Source: Dokdonia sp. Hel_I_53
Lineage (GTDB): Bacteria > Bacteroidota > Bacteroidia > Flavobacteriales > Flavobacteriaceae
DNA length: 64,000 nt
Reading direction: 5' to 3'
NCBI RefSeq assembly: GCF_007827465.1
Contig: NZ_VISL01000001.1
Location: forward strand, 935,001 to 999,000
The notes under the pieces are model-generated. The model was not told the origin of the DNA. It made no database searches and worked only from the letters and a program-made list of their open reading frames with translations. Of the stretch, positions 43,213-51,920 are shown piece by piece. The translations under genes were made by a program, and so were the position numbers. The first letter of the stretch is position 1. Every line of letters begins with the position of its first letter.

Positions 43213-45396
43213 TCAATTCACAAAAAGTAATTCTCTATACTTTGGCAGTGGCCACAGCTCATCTTCTACTAACAACTCTAGCTTATCGCAATGCTTTCTT
43301 ATTAGTAAAAAGTATGACTTAACTTGCATAGTGTATGCTTCAGCTTTACTTTCTAGCGTTAGAATATTTGCTTTTTTTCTGGCTTCGGTCATTTCTACAA
43401 TAAGACTATCTATAGCTGCAACTTTTTCTGAAATAGATTTTATAATATGTGTTTGCGCTTTCGCGAAAGCGAGATACTCCTCTCCGTAAATATTTTTCAA
43501 ACCTTGCACATTTTTTATGAGTACATTTTGATACCTTAATGCTGTAGGAATGATATGGTTGCGAGCTATATCACCCAACACCCTACTTTCTATTTGAATA
43601 CGCTTTGTATATTCTTCAAGTTCAATCTCATACCTAGCTTCTATCTCCACAGAATTCATAATAGAAAGATCCTCAAATAATATCACACTATTTTTAGAAA
43701 TTCTGGCTTTAAGTGCCACCACTGTATTGTTATTAATACTTAATTTTCGCTTTTTTGCCTCTTTCTCCCAAGTATCACCATAACCATCTCCTTCAAATCG
43801 TATTTTTTTACTCTCCTTTATATATTCTCGTAATACGTTAAATATGGCATCATCTTTTTTCATGTCCTTTTTATCAATTAAGATATCTACTTCATTTTTG
43901 AAGTCAATAAGCTGCTGAGCAACAATTGCGTTGAGCACAGTCATGGGGTTTGCACAATTTGCGGTGGCACCTACAGCTCTAAATTCAAATTTATTGCCAG
44001 TAAATGCAAATGGAGATGTGCGATTACGGTCTGTATTATCTAGCAATATTTCTGGTATCTTCCCTATAACATTAAGTTTAAGATCTGTTTTTTCTTGTGG
44101 TGAAAGCTTACCATCTGTTACCTTTTCTAATTCATTAAGTACATTAGTAAGCTGTGAACCGATAAACACAGAAATGATGGCAGGTGGGGCTTCATTTGCT
44201 CCCAGTCTATAGTCATTACCTGCACTAGCTATAGAAGCTCGTAACAATTCTTCATGCCTACAAACAGCTTTTATGGTATTAATAAAAAAAGTAAGAAACT
44301 GTAAGTTTTTCATAGGCGTGCTACCTGGACTTAAAAGGTTCACACCTGTATCTGTAGCTAATGACCAATTATTATGTTTCCCACTACCATTTATCCCTTC
44401 AAAGGGCTTTTCGTGAAATAGTACTTTAAAATGATGTCGCTGGGCAATTTTTTCCATTACATCCATTAATAAAGCGTTATGATCTACAGCCAAGTTTGCT
44501 TCTTCAAAAACTGGAGCTATCTCAAACTGATTAGGAGCTACTTCATTATGGCGAGTCTTTACAGGTATACCCAATCGGAGACTTTCATATTCTAATTCCT
44601 TTAAATAAGTAAGTACCCGACTAGGAATGGACCCAAAATAATGATCATCTAGTTGCTGCCCTTTAGCAGAGGCATGCCCTAGAAGTGTTCGTCCTGTGAG
44701 GGTAACATCTGGCCTTGCTGCTGCAAGAGAAGCATCAATAAGAAAAAATTCTTGTTCCCAACCTAGAGTAGCTGTTACTTTACTTACATTTTTATTAAAA
44801 TACCTTGCTACATCTGTAGCTGCACTGTCAATAGCATTGAGAGCTTTAAGTAGTGGGGTTTTATAATCTAAAGCCTCGCCAGTATATGCCACAAAAACAG
44901 TGGGAATGCACAGGGTGTTATCGTACAAAAAAGCAGGGGATGTAGGATCCCAAGCGGTATACCCTCTAGCTTCAAAAGTATTACGTAAACCACCGTTTGG
45001 AAAACTAGATGCATCTGGCTCTTGTTGTGCTAACTGGGCTCCGTCAAATTTATCTATAACGTGACCATCTACTGTAATTTCAAAAAAAGCATCGTGTTTC
45101 TCTGCAGTAGCGCCAGTGAGTGGCTGAAACCAATGGGAGTAGTGAGTGGCTCCTTTTTCTAGTGCCCATGTTTTCATTCCCGTCGCAATAGCATCTGCAC
45201 TCACGCGATCTATATTGTCACCTTTTTTAATTGCATTTTGAACACCATCAAATGATGTTGCTGAGAGGTATTGACGCATTGCTTTTTCATCAAAAACGTT
45301 TGATCTAAAAAGATCAACTGGCTTTTGATTAGCATCAAAAGGCACTCTTGTGCGCTTCTGTATATCGTGAAGTGCTTGAAAACGTAATTTTGGCAT
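43213..45396 (-). CDS. glnN: Glutamine synthetase type III
   Basis: This enzyme makes glutamine from glutamate, ammonia and ATP. The 727-residue length is that of the GSIII group common in Bacteroidota and cyanobacteria. Signatures include GWEQEFFLID in the catalytic entry, ETRHNEVAPNQFEIAP-like RHNEVAPNQFEIAP, KPFEGINGSGKHNNWSL (ATP-binding), and NDYRLGANEAPPAIISVFIG. The protein starts MPKLRFQALHDIQKR. A palindrome copy encodes AFAKA near the C-terminal helical region. It is divergent from the type II gene, an arrangement that lets one region control both. Confidence 0.93.
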   Translation of the reverse strand: MPKLRFQALHDIQKRTRVPFDANQKPVDLFRSNVFDEKAMRQYLSATSFDGVQNAIKKGDNIDRVSADAIATGMKTWALEKGATHYSHWFQPLTGATAEKHDAFFEITVDGHVIDKFDGAQLAQQEPDASSFPNGGLRNTFEARGYTAWDPTSPAFLYDNTLCIPTVFVAYTGEALDYKTPLLKALNAIDSAATDVARYFNKNVSKVTATLGWEQEFFLIDASLAAARPDVTLTGRTLLGHASAKGQQLDDHYFGSIPSRVLTYLKELEYESLRLGIPVKTRHNEVAPNQFEIAPVFEEANLAVDHNALLMDVMEKIAQRHHFKVLFHEKPFEGINGSGKHNNWSLATDTGVNLLSPGSTPMKNLQFLTFFINTIKAVCRHEELLRASIASAGNDYRLGANEAPPAIISVFIGSQLTNVLNELEKVTDGKLSPQEKTDLKLNVIGKIPEILLDNTDRNRTSPFAFTGNKFEFRAVGATANCANPMTVLNAIVAQQLIDFKNEVDILIDKKDMKKDDAIFNVLREYIKESKKIRFEGDGYGDTWEKEAKKRKLSINNNTVVALKARISKNSVILFEDLSIMNSVEIEARYEIELEEYTKRIQIESRVLGDIARNHIIPTALRYQNVLIKNVQGLKNIYGEEYLAFAKAQTHIIKSISEKVAAIDSLIVEMTEARKKANILTLESKAEAYTMQVKSYFLLIRKHCDKLELLVEDELWPLPKYRELLFVN
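43456..43471. repeat. Dispersed palindrome, copy 19 (16 bp)
   Basis: CGCTTTCGCGAAAGCG in the 3' part of glnN, read as AFAKA (EYLAFAKAQTH). Confidence 0.9.
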
Positions 45397-45560
45397 AACA
45401 TATCATTTATAATAGAACCTTGTTCTAGTCATTAGATTTCCTAAGCTTAATACCTATATATACTATAATAGCATCATTATATATCATTATGAAAACCGAA
45501 TGCAAATATACAAGATTTTAAAAAATATAATTTTAAACCAAACTACCCCCAAAAAATAAT

Positions 45561-45601
45561 GGGTGTTCATAAAAAATATATAATTTTATATAAATACACC
45601 C
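45561..45601. promoter_or_regulatory. Inverted GGGTGT/ACACCC boxes between divergent glutamine synthetase genes
   Basis: GGGTGT (45561-45566) and ACACCC (45596-45601) form an inverted pair 29 bp apart over a very AT-rich stretch, with CTACCCCC at 45543-45550 as a possible third box. The right box ends 30 bp before the glnA -7 element. A nitrogen-responsive regulator site is possible. Confidence 0.4.
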
Positions 45602-45631
45602 TATAAAACATACGGTATTAAAACAAATTTT

Positions 45632-45639
45632 TATATTTG
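45632..45639 (+). promoter_or_regulatory. TAnnTTTG promoter element for the type II glutamine synthetase
   Basis: TATATTTG matches the consensus, 30 bp before the ATG. Confidence 0.55.
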
Positions 45640-45669
45640 CAGTCATAAACCTAAAAAATTTAAATCGGC

Positions 45670-46680
45670 ATGAATAAGTCAAAGCTAGAATACATTTGGT
45701 TAGATGGGTACGAGCCTACACAGAACCTAAGAAGTAAAACGAAAGTTGTAAACGATTTTAGCGGTAAGTTAGAAGATTGCCCAGTATGGTCTTTTGATGG
45801 ATCATCTACAAAGCAAGCCTCTGGAGGATCTTCAGACTGTCTTCTTAAGCCAGTTGCGATCTATCCTGACCCACTACGTAAAGATGGATTTTTAGTCATG
45901 ACCGAAGTTTTAAGTGCAGACGGTACGCCTCACGAAACAAATCACAGGGCAAAAATAGACGATGGAGATAATGAGTTTTGGTTCGGATTTGAGCAAGAAT
46001 ACTTTATCATGGACAATGCAACAGGATTACCTTTAGGCTTCCCAGTAGGTGGATATCCTGGACCACAAGGTATGTATTACTGCTCAGTAGGTGGTAAAAA
46101 TACACATGGCCGTATGTTTGTTGAAAAACATGCAGATCTTTGTATCGATGCAGGATTAAATTTTGAAGGAATCAACCAAGAAGTAGCTTCTGGACAATGG
46201 GAGTTTCAACTATTTGCAAAAGGAGCAAAGAAAGCTGGAGATGAAATATGGATTGCACGCTATTTACTTGACAGACTTACTGAGCAATATGGCTGGCACA
46301 TAGAATACCACCCAAAACCAGTAAAGGGAGATTGGAACGGATCAGGTATGCACGCAAACTTCTCAAACGAAGTACTAAGAACATGCGGATCTAAAGAGAC
46401 TTACGAAAAGATTTGTGAAGCTTTCCGTCCTGTCACAAAAGAGCATATTGCAGTTTATGGAGCCTACAATGACCAACGTCTAACAGGAGATCATGAAACA
46501 GCATCTATAACAGATTTCTCTTATGGTGTTTCAGACAGAGGAGCTTCTATCCGTATACCGATTATAACAGTAGAGCAAGGATGGAAAGGGTGGCTAGAAG
46601 ATCGTCGTCCAGCTTCAAACGCAGACCCATATAAAGTTGCAGGTCGCATCGTTAAGACTGTAAAAAGCGCAAATATTTAA
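45670..46680 (+). CDS. glnA: Glutamine synthetase type II (eukaryote-like)
   Basis: This 336-residue enzyme is short and of the GSII class, better known from eukaryotes and some actinobacteria, rather than the 470-residue GSI. It starts with the beta-grasp region (LEYIWLDGYEPTQNLRSKTKV) and WSFDGSSTKQA. The active-site strands are WFGFEQEYFIMD, INQEVASGQWEFQL, WNGSGMHANFSN and GDHETASI/SDRGASIRIP. All core motifs are visible. It is transcribed alone with its own promoter and terminator, divergent from glnN. Members of this class in flavobacteria are often annotated simply as glutamine synthetase beta-grasp proteins. Confidence 0.92.
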   Translation: MNKSKLEYIWLDGYEPTQNLRSKTKVVNDFSGKLEDCPVWSFDGSSTKQASGGSSDCLLKPVAIYPDPLRKDGFLVMTEVLSADGTPHETNHRAKIDDGDNEFWFGFEQEYFIMDNATGLPLGFPVGGYPGPQGMYYCSVGGKNTHGRMFVEKHADLCIDAGLNFEGINQEVASGQWEFQLFAKGAKKAGDEIWIARYLLDRLTEQYGWHIEYHPKPVKGDWNGSGMHANFSNEVLRTCGSKETYEKICEAFRPVTKEHIAVYGAYNDQRLTGDHETASITDFSYGVSDRGASIRIPIITVEQGWKGWLEDRRPASNADPYKVAGRIVKTVKSANI

Positions 46681-46703
46681 TATCTAGCATATATTTTATG
46701 TAG

Positions 46704-46736
46704 AATGCCCAACTTAAAGTTGGGCATTTTTTTTTT
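46704..46736 (+). terminator. Rho-independent terminator of the type II glutamine synthetase gene
   Basis: AATGCCCAACT and AGTTGGGCATT arms followed by a ten-base T-run. Confidence 0.9.
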
Positions 46737-46748
46737 AAATAAACTATA

Positions 46749-46768
46749 TACGCTTTCGCGAAAGCGTA
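46749..46768. repeat. Dispersed palindrome, copy 20 (20 bp)
   Basis: TACGCTTTCGCGAAAGCGTA just beyond the glutamine synthetase terminator, in a convergent intergenic gap. Confidence 0.92.
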
Positions 46769-46800
46769 ACAACATTTTACCATATCCATTTATATCTAAA

Positions 46801-46828
46801 AAAAAGAAGGGGCTCCTTAAAGAACCCC
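46801..46828 (-). terminator. Rho-independent terminator of the hsp20 gene
   Basis: GGGG...CCCC arms (46809-46828), with the minus-strand T-rich tail at 46801-46808. Confidence 0.75.
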
Positions 46829-46858
46829 AACTCAAACTAATCAACCAATCAATGATCG

Positions 46859-47293
46859 TTATCCAATCTCGATAATACGAGATGGCTGTACTTGCGCTTC
46901 TTCTTTCTTAGGGAGTTCTAATGCTAATATTCCACTCTCATAGGAAGCAGCTATTTGTGCTGTATTTACTGAGTCTGGCAAATTGAATGAACGCTTAAAA
47001 GAGGCATAATGAAACTCTTTACGGGTAAATTTACCTTCAATTTTTCCCTCTATCTCATCATTTTCTTTAGACGAAATGGTAAGGAGGTCATTATCTAACT
47101 CGATATTGAAGTCTTCTTTTTTAAAACCCGGAATTGCAACTTGAAGTTCAAATGCGCTATCCTTTTCAATAATATTTACCGCAGGAGTTGTAACAGTAGG
47201 ACTATTTACTCTACCTCCTAACCAATCTGTATTTAATAATTCGTCAAAAACTGATGGTAAGTATGGAGCTGTATTTTTTCTAACTAATGTCAT
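46859..47293 (-). CDS. Hsp20/alpha-crystallin small heat-shock protein
   Basis: This 144-residue ATP-independent chaperone holds unfolding proteins. The start at 47293 (MTLVRKNTAPYLPSVFDELLN) is the usual flavobacterial form; a longer in-frame start at 47347 has no support. The alpha-crystallin domain (about 40-130) contains FELQVAIPGFKKEDFNIELDNDLLTISSK and the end motif ESGILALELPKKEE. It has its own terminator and likely heat-responsive expression, but no heat-shock promoter motif could be recognised. Confidence 0.92.
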   Translation of the reverse strand: MTLVRKNTAPYLPSVFDELLNTDWLGGRVNSPTVTTPAVNIIEKDSAFELQVAIPGFKKEDFNIELDNDLLTISSKENDEIEGKIEGKFTRKEFHYASFKRSFNLPDSVNTAQIAASYESGILALELPKKEEAQVQPSRIIEIG

Positions 47294-47405
47294 AATTATA
47301 ATTTTTAATTGTTGAACTTGATAGCAAATAAGCAAATTCAATTCCATTAAAAACTTAATGACATTATGACTGATTTTAGTGTTTAATTACTGACTTTATG
47401 TCAAT

Positions 47406-47801
47406 TTAATTATAGTATTTCTTAAAGATTTCAACCATCCGATCTGCTGGGATCATATTATTTTTGTGAGTTTTCATCTCGCTTAAAATCTGTTCTATGG
47501 CATCTGGTCTTACACCTAAACGCAAACCGTAATTTCGCAAAGTATCCGTTTCTGAAGGGTGAATTTGTGCATCTACATTCATGACTAGCACTAATCTATG
47601 GAATTGAGTAATTCTCTCAATTTCTGACTTAAATACTGTTTTCTTAATAGGCTTTTCTATAAGCTCATCTACTTTAGATTTATCCACATCGAGCTTGTGC
47701 GCCACTAGTAATATAAATTCATACTCATCATCATTTATTACTGCATCTGCTTTTGCCATTGCGATCATATCTGAGATGATCTGTAAGTTTTCTTCAGTCA
47801 T
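47406..47801 (-). CDS. TerB-like protein
   Basis: This 131-residue all-helical protein has the TerB/DjlA-N pattern with repeated acidic motifs: MIAMAKADAVINDDEYEFILLVAHKL and VLVMNVDAQIHPSETDTLRNYGLRLG. Paired Asp/Glu sites of this type can bind divalent metal in TerB. The family includes tellurite-resistance TerB, but no tellurite genes are nearby, so a general stress or membrane-associated role is more likely. It is a single gene between hsp20 and a terminator. Confidence 0.75.
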   Translation of the reverse strand: MTEENLQIISDMIAMAKADAVINDDEYEFILLVAHKLDVDKSKVDELIEKPIKKTVFKSEIERITQFHRLVLVMNVDAQIHPSETDTLRNYGLRLGVRPDAIEQILSEMKTHKNNMIPADRMVEIFKKYYN

Positions 47802-47959
47802 AATATACTTTTTTATTAAAAACGAAGATACCTTTAATTGTTATTTTCAAAAATTATTTTAAGCAGATATTATTGAAACTTAGGCAGCACTTTTTTAATA
47901 TTTTATCATCGCAATCATTTGTAATTTAAAAGAGGAATTAGCTTATTCGAAAGCATAAA

Positions 47960-47985
47960 AAAAGCACCTTCACAGAGGTGCTTTT
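47960..47985 (-). terminator. Terminator of the sigma/DUF4252 operon
   Basis: AAAAGCACCT-TCACAG-AGGTGCTTTT with a T-run on the minus strand, about 40 bp after the last DUF4252 stop. Confidence 0.85.
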
Positions 47986-48026
47986 CAAAAAAACTATCGC
48001 CAAATAGCTTTTACATGTTCAACAAA

Positions 48027-48575
48027 TTATTTGTTGTCAAAAACTTCCATCATACTAGAAAACTGGGATACATCTACATCTGCTTTATCTAGTGATTGAG
48101 CAAGTTTCATCATATCACCAATATTCATGTCATCACCCAATAATCTTGCTAGTAAAAATCCTTTATTTTCATCTGCGCCAAAGAAAATAACTTCATCTAT
48201 AGCATCTTCATCTCCTTTAAAATATAAACGCATAGAACCCATATCAGAGTTTGCCTTCATAAGCTCTTCATAATCATCTGTAGAGAGTATGTTCTTAACT
48301 TTATCGCGTTCAGCTTGCATTTTTACGGTATCACCACCTTTAGTTTGGTAAGCCATCAAATTTATTTTGCGTACTGTCTTGAACACTTTTTGTTGTTCTT
48401 GATCTAAACGATCCATATGATCTCCTATTAAACTTGTAGGAACATCAATTAATATAAAATCATTATTTTCCTGGTTTGCAACATAATACTCTTGTAATGA
48501 TTGCTCATTACTACAACTAGAAAGAGTTATGATAGCTATTATCCCTGCAAGGGTGTATTTTATAAGTACATTCAT
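48027..48575 (-). CDS. DUF4252 lipoprotein
   Basis: This 182-residue lipoprotein has a signal peptide and lipobox (ITLSSC, Cys at about 21). The mature part has DUF4252 features: FKTVRKINLMAYQ, a run of Tyr/Asp (LSTDDYEELMKANSD), and IDEVIFFGADENKGFLLARLLGDDMNIGDMMKLAQSL. The second DUF4252 gene lies 3 bp upstream, so they are paralogues in tandem at the end of an ECF sigma operon. Function is unknown; a surface or periplasmic target of the sigma factor is inferred. Confidence 0.82.
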   Translation of the reverse strand: MNVLIKYTLAGIIAIITLSSCSNEQSLQEYYVANQENNDFILIDVPTSLIGDHMDRLDQEQQKVFKTVRKINLMAYQTKGGDTVKMQAERDKVKNILSTDDYEELMKANSDMGSMRLYFKGDEDAIDEVIFFGADENKGFLLARLLGDDMNIGDMMKLAQSLDKADVDVSQFSSMMEVFDNK

Positions 48576-48578
48576 AAT

Positions 48579-49115
48579 TTATGATTTTTTAGCTTTCTCA
48601 ACTTCTTTAAGCGCCTCACTCCCTTTAAAATCTAACTCTTGAGCTAGTTTAGAAATTTGTTTCAAATCTATGTTACCAGTAACTTGAAAAAACACAGTTC
48701 GGTTTTCACCATCCATATCTCCGTTAAGAAACATTACAAATTCTTTTACATACTGATCACTCGTACCTTCTTTGTAATAAAATTTTACGTTTTTCCCATC
48801 TTTATTTGCCCGCATTAACTCTTGTAGGTTTCTACTTGATACATACGACTTCATTGTTGCATTCATTTTGTTAATTAAGCTAGCATCTGCACTGGTATAC
48901 ATCTTTACATTATCAAGATTGTCTACAAGGTTTATATAAGCTTGCATCTCTGGGTCTGAAGAATTAAGATCTACTTTACTTAAAAGTTTAAACATTTTTT
49001 GATTCATTACGATAGACGCAACTCCTTTAACATCTTCATAGGCATCAAAAGGGCTTTGTGCAAAACCTATGGTTGCTGCAAAGACTAACATTAGTGTAAC
49101 TACTATTTTTTTCAT
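48579..49115 (-). CDS. DUF4252 exported protein
   Basis: This 178-residue protein has a typical signal peptide (MKKIVVTLMLVFAATIGFAQ) and no lipobox, unlike its downstream paralogue. The DUF4252 pattern is seen in VKMYTSADASLINKMNATM, SSRNLQELMRANKDGKNVKFYYKEG and QVTGNIDLKQISKLAQEL. It lies 15 bp after the anti-sigma-like gene and 3 bp before the paralogue. Confidence 0.82.
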   Translation of the reverse strand: MKKIVVTLMLVFAATIGFAQSPFDAYEDVKGVASIVMNQKMFKLLSKVDLNSSDPEMQAYINLVDNLDNVKMYTSADASLINKMNATMKSYVSSRNLQELMRANKDGKNVKFYYKEGTSDQYVKEFVMFLNGDMDGENRTVFFQVTGNIDLKQISKLAQELDFKGSEALKEVEKAKKS

Positions 49116-49130
49116 TTTTTTATTTTTTAA

Positions 49131-49565
49131 TTATTTAAAAAGACTACTAGATGCTTTATCAAATTCTTCTACCACCTCTAGTTGAGTGGTACTATTTGCG
49201 ATCATATGAGACATGACTCCTAAAGCCTGTTTGGTTTTTAAAATGGCTAATTCGTCACTTGCATAATTTGTGGATATATCTGTTTGACTGTGGAAACCCT
49301 GTATCCACAAGGCAAAAGCTATTACAGCTACAGCAGCTATACTTACAGCATATTTAAGTGGCATTTTCCTTCTTGGCTCTTCAAACGGGATGTCATACGT
49401 TAACTCACTTGCTTTTGTAAATGCACAAAACAATGGAGTATATTCTGCAAGCTCTGATGCCACAGTTTTACTAGAGAAATAATCTCTAAGCTGTTTTTCT
49501 TCTGTGAGATTTGTTTCTCCTTCAAAGTATTTATCCAGTAAAAGTTTTGCTCTACTGTATTCCAT
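49131..49565 (-). CDS. Anti-sigma factor-like single-pass membrane protein
   Basis: This 144-residue protein has a short N-terminal cytosolic domain (MEYSRAKLLLDKYFEGETNLTEEKQLRDYF) like the helical zinc-free anti-sigma domain of Bacteroidota, one transmembrane helix (about 71-89) and an external tail. It overlaps the sigma gene by 14 bases, a classic sigma/anti-sigma arrangement. The assignment rests on layout and context, since no strict anti-sigma motif is visible. Confidence 0.65.
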   Translation of the reverse strand: MEYSRAKLLLDKYFEGETNLTEEKQLRDYFSSKTVASELAEYTPLFCAFTKASELTYDIPFEEPRRKMPLKYAVSIAAVAVIAFALWIQGFHSQTDISTNYASDELAILKTKQALGVMSHMIANSTTQLEVVEEFDKASSSLFK

Positions 49566-50064
49566 AATTTCTTTTTTTTATCAATGCCTCTCTTAATGAT
49601 TTTCTAGCTCTAGAAAGAGCTACTCTTACAGCCACCTCTTTCATGCCCAGTATTTCTGCTATCTCTGCATTGTCCATTTGCTCAACATCTCTCATTTGTA
49701 CAATGAGTTGCTGTTGCTCAGGAAGATGATTCATTAACTTAAAAAGTAAGTCAACCTCGTCTGCGACTTCAATTTGCTTACTAGTATTTCCTGAATGATC
49801 TTCATAATTATTATGAACAATTTTAAGATTATTACTACTCTTGGCCTTGAGTTTATCGTAACAATAATTTTTTGTCATAGTCATAGCAAATGCTTCAACA
49901 CTGCGATATTTTTTAATTTCAGAACGTTTTGTCCACAACTTCAACAACACTTCTTGTGTGGCATCTTGCGCCTCATCATCAGATATTAGTAAACGTCTGG
50001 CCACACGATATACTTTATCTTTAAAAGGATTAATTAGTGTTATGAACGATTTTTGGTTCATCAT
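49552..50064 (-). CDS. ECF RNA polymerase sigma factor
   Basis: This 170-residue sigma-70 family protein has region 2 (VYRVARRLLISDDEAQDATQEVLLKLWTKR) and region 4 (LPEQQQLIVQMRDVEQMDNAEIAEILGMKEVAVRVALSRARKSLRE). It lacks regions 1 and 3, as ECF sigmas do. It heads a four-gene operon with the anti-sigma-like gene and two DUF4252 genes, which are probably its regulon. The inducing stress is unknown. Confidence 0.9.
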   Translation of the reverse strand: MMNQKSFITLINPFKDKVYRVARRLLISDDEAQDATQEVLLKLWTKRSEIKKYRSVEAFAMTMTKNYCYDKLKAKSSNNLKIVHNNYEDHSGNTSKQIEVADEVDLLFKLMNHLPEQQQLIVQMRDVEQMDNAEIAEILGMKEVAVRVALSRARKSLREALIKKRNYGIQ

Positions 50065-50136
50065 TAATTGGTTAGTTACTAGGAAGACGATGCTCTTTGA
50101 GATTTGTTACAAATATTTTTTATCAATATTTTATAT

Positions 50137-50150
50137 CGCTTTCGTGAAAG
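50137..50150. repeat. Degenerate palindrome copy upstream of the sigma gene
   Basis: CGCTTTCGTGAAAG has one base changed in the core (CGTG for CGCG), in the divergent sigma/peptidase gap. Confidence 0.45.
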
Positions 50151-50243
50151 TTTAAAACCATTACCATTCGCCTTCATGCTTTTGTAATATGCTCATTAAT
50201 TTTAAAAACTCACGATACTAGTATTTATATTGCGGCAAGATTC

Positions 50244-50278
50244 TTGACTATAATTCTAAAGAACTTTGGTTACTTTCG
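50244..50278 (+). promoter_or_regulatory. Promoter of the M1 peptidase gene
   Basis: TTG (50244-50246) and TACTTTCG (50271-50278, one mismatch) are 24 bp apart. This supports translation from the ATG at 50301, not from an upstream in-frame start at 50244. Confidence 0.45.
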
Positions 50279-50300
50279 TGTAGCTACACATATTTATATA

Positions 50301-51920
50301 ATGAGACTATACATTTTATTTGCTATTACAATTTTCGCTTTAAGCGCAACTGCTCAAGCACCTTCAAGACAAGACACCTTGAAAGGTTCTATTACTCCAC
50401 AAAGAGTGTGGTGGGATCTTACTCATTATGATTTATCTGTAGAGGTAATGCCAGCCTCAAAAACTTTGTTAGGTACAAATATCATTACATATAAAGTCTT
50501 AGAGGAAGGGGCTACGGAATTACAAATTGATCTTCAAGACCCAATGGAAATTACAGCAGTAATGCAAGATGGAAATGCTTTGGATATACGCTCAGAGGGA
50601 GATGCTCATTTTATACAAATAGAAAATCATCAAGCTAAAGGAGAGCTCAAATCTTTAATGATAAGCTTTGAAGGGCAACCACGCATTGCAAAAAACGCAC
50701 CATGGGATGGAGGATTCACTTGGGAAAAAGATAGTAACGGAATAGACTTTATTGCAAATGCAAATCAAGGAATAGGTTCTAGTATTTGGTGGCCTAATAA
50801 AGATCACCCAGCAGATGAAGTAGACAGTCTTGATATGCATATAACAGTTCCTAAACATCTGGTAGCTGTTTCTAATGGACGACTTGTAGGAGTTGACAGT
50901 TCTACGCACTCAAAGACCTATCATTGGGCTGTAAAAAATCCCATCAACAATTACGGAGTAAACATTAATATAGGGGACTATATAAATTTTAAAGAGGTCT
51001 ATCAAGGTGAGAAAGGTGCACTAGATATGAGTTATTGGGTATTGCGAGAAGATGAAGAAAAGGCTCGTATGCAATTTAAACAAGCTCCTATGATGATGGA
51101 AGCTTTTGAACACTGGTTTGGTCCTTATCCTTTCTATGAAGACAGTTTTAAATTAGTTCAAGTTCCATATTTAGGTATGGAGCATCAAAGCTCAGTTACC
51201 TATGGTAATAAATTTGAAAACGGATATTTAGGAAGGGATTTATCTGGAACTGGAGAAGGTCTAAAGTTTGATTATATTTTAATACACGAATCTGGGCATG
51301 AGTGGTTTGCAAATAATATTACCAACAAAGATGTTGCAGATATGTGGGTTCATGAATCTTTTACAACCTACTCAGAAAATCTTTATTTAGATTATCACTT
51401 TGGCAAAGAAGCTGCCGCTTCCTATGTTATTGGGCAGCGAAGAGCTATTCGTAACGACAAGCCTATAATAGGAAGTTATGGAGTAGATAGTGAAGGCAGT
51501 GGTGATATGTATTTTAAAGGTGCAAATATTTTACACACACTAAGAGCTATCACAAATAATGATGAGTTATGGCGAACTGTATTAAGGGGTTTAAACTCAG
51601 AATTCTATCATCAAACAGTTACAACTGCGATGATTGAAAATTATATTGCTGAAAAGTTAGACATTGAACTAGCACCCTTTTTTGATCAATATTTACGATC
51701 TAGTAAAATTCCAATTTTTGAATATAAGCTTGATAAAAAAGAAATGACTTATCGGTTTAATAATGCTAATCGTGGCTTTACCATGCCCTTAGAAATTAGC
51801 ATTGATGGTTCAAGAAAATGGGTTACTCCAACTGACAAGTGGAAAAAACTATCCATCCCAAAAAATACAGAGCAAGTAACAATTTCTGATGATTTTTTAC
51901 TTCAAACTAGAAAGATTTAA
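50301..51920 (+). CDS. M1 family zinc metallopeptidase
   Basis: This exported aminopeptidase-type enzyme of 539 residues has a signal peptide (MRLYILFAITIFALSATAQA). The zinc motif is HESGH (329-333) with the third ligand E352 18 residues later (HEXXH-X18-E). The substrate-binding GxMEN-like motif reads GMEHQ (292-296). The start was moved to 50301 for the signal peptide and promoter. The protein is shorter than many M1 peptidases because the C-terminal helical domain is absent, a common form in Bacteroidota. It is convergent with the antiporter gene, overlapping by four bases. Confidence 0.9.
   Translation: MRLYILFAITIFALSATAQAPSRQDTLKGSITPQRVWWDLTHYDLSVEVMPASKTLLGTNIITYKVLEEGATELQIDLQDPMEITAVMQDGNALDIRSEGDAHFIQIENHQAKGELKSLMISFEGQPRIAKNAPWDGGFTWEKDSNGIDFIANANQGIGSSIWWPNKDHPADEVDSLDMHITVPKHLVAVSNGRLVGVDSSTHSKTYHWAVKNPINNYGVNINIGDYINFKEVYQGEKGALDMSYWVLREDEEKARMQFKQAPMMMEAFEHWFGPYPFYEDSFKLVQVPYLGMEHQSSVTYGNKFENGYLGRDLSGTGEGLKFDYILIHESGHEWFANNITNKDVADMWVHESFTTYSENLYLDYHFGKEAAASYVIGQRRAIRNDKPIIGSYGVDSEGSGDMYFKGANILHTLRAITNNDELWRTVLRGLNSEFYHQTVTTAMIENYIAEKLDIELAPFFDQYLRSSKIPIFEYKLDKKEMTYRFNNANRGFTMPLEISIDGSRKWVTPTDKWKKLSIPKNTEQVTISDDFLLQTRKI

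Noticed and set aside
47343..47402. TGACAT/ATGTCA inverted arms upstream of hsp20 as a heat-shock operator
   Set aside because: The arms are six bases with a long spacer and do not match CIRCE or a known heat-shock element.
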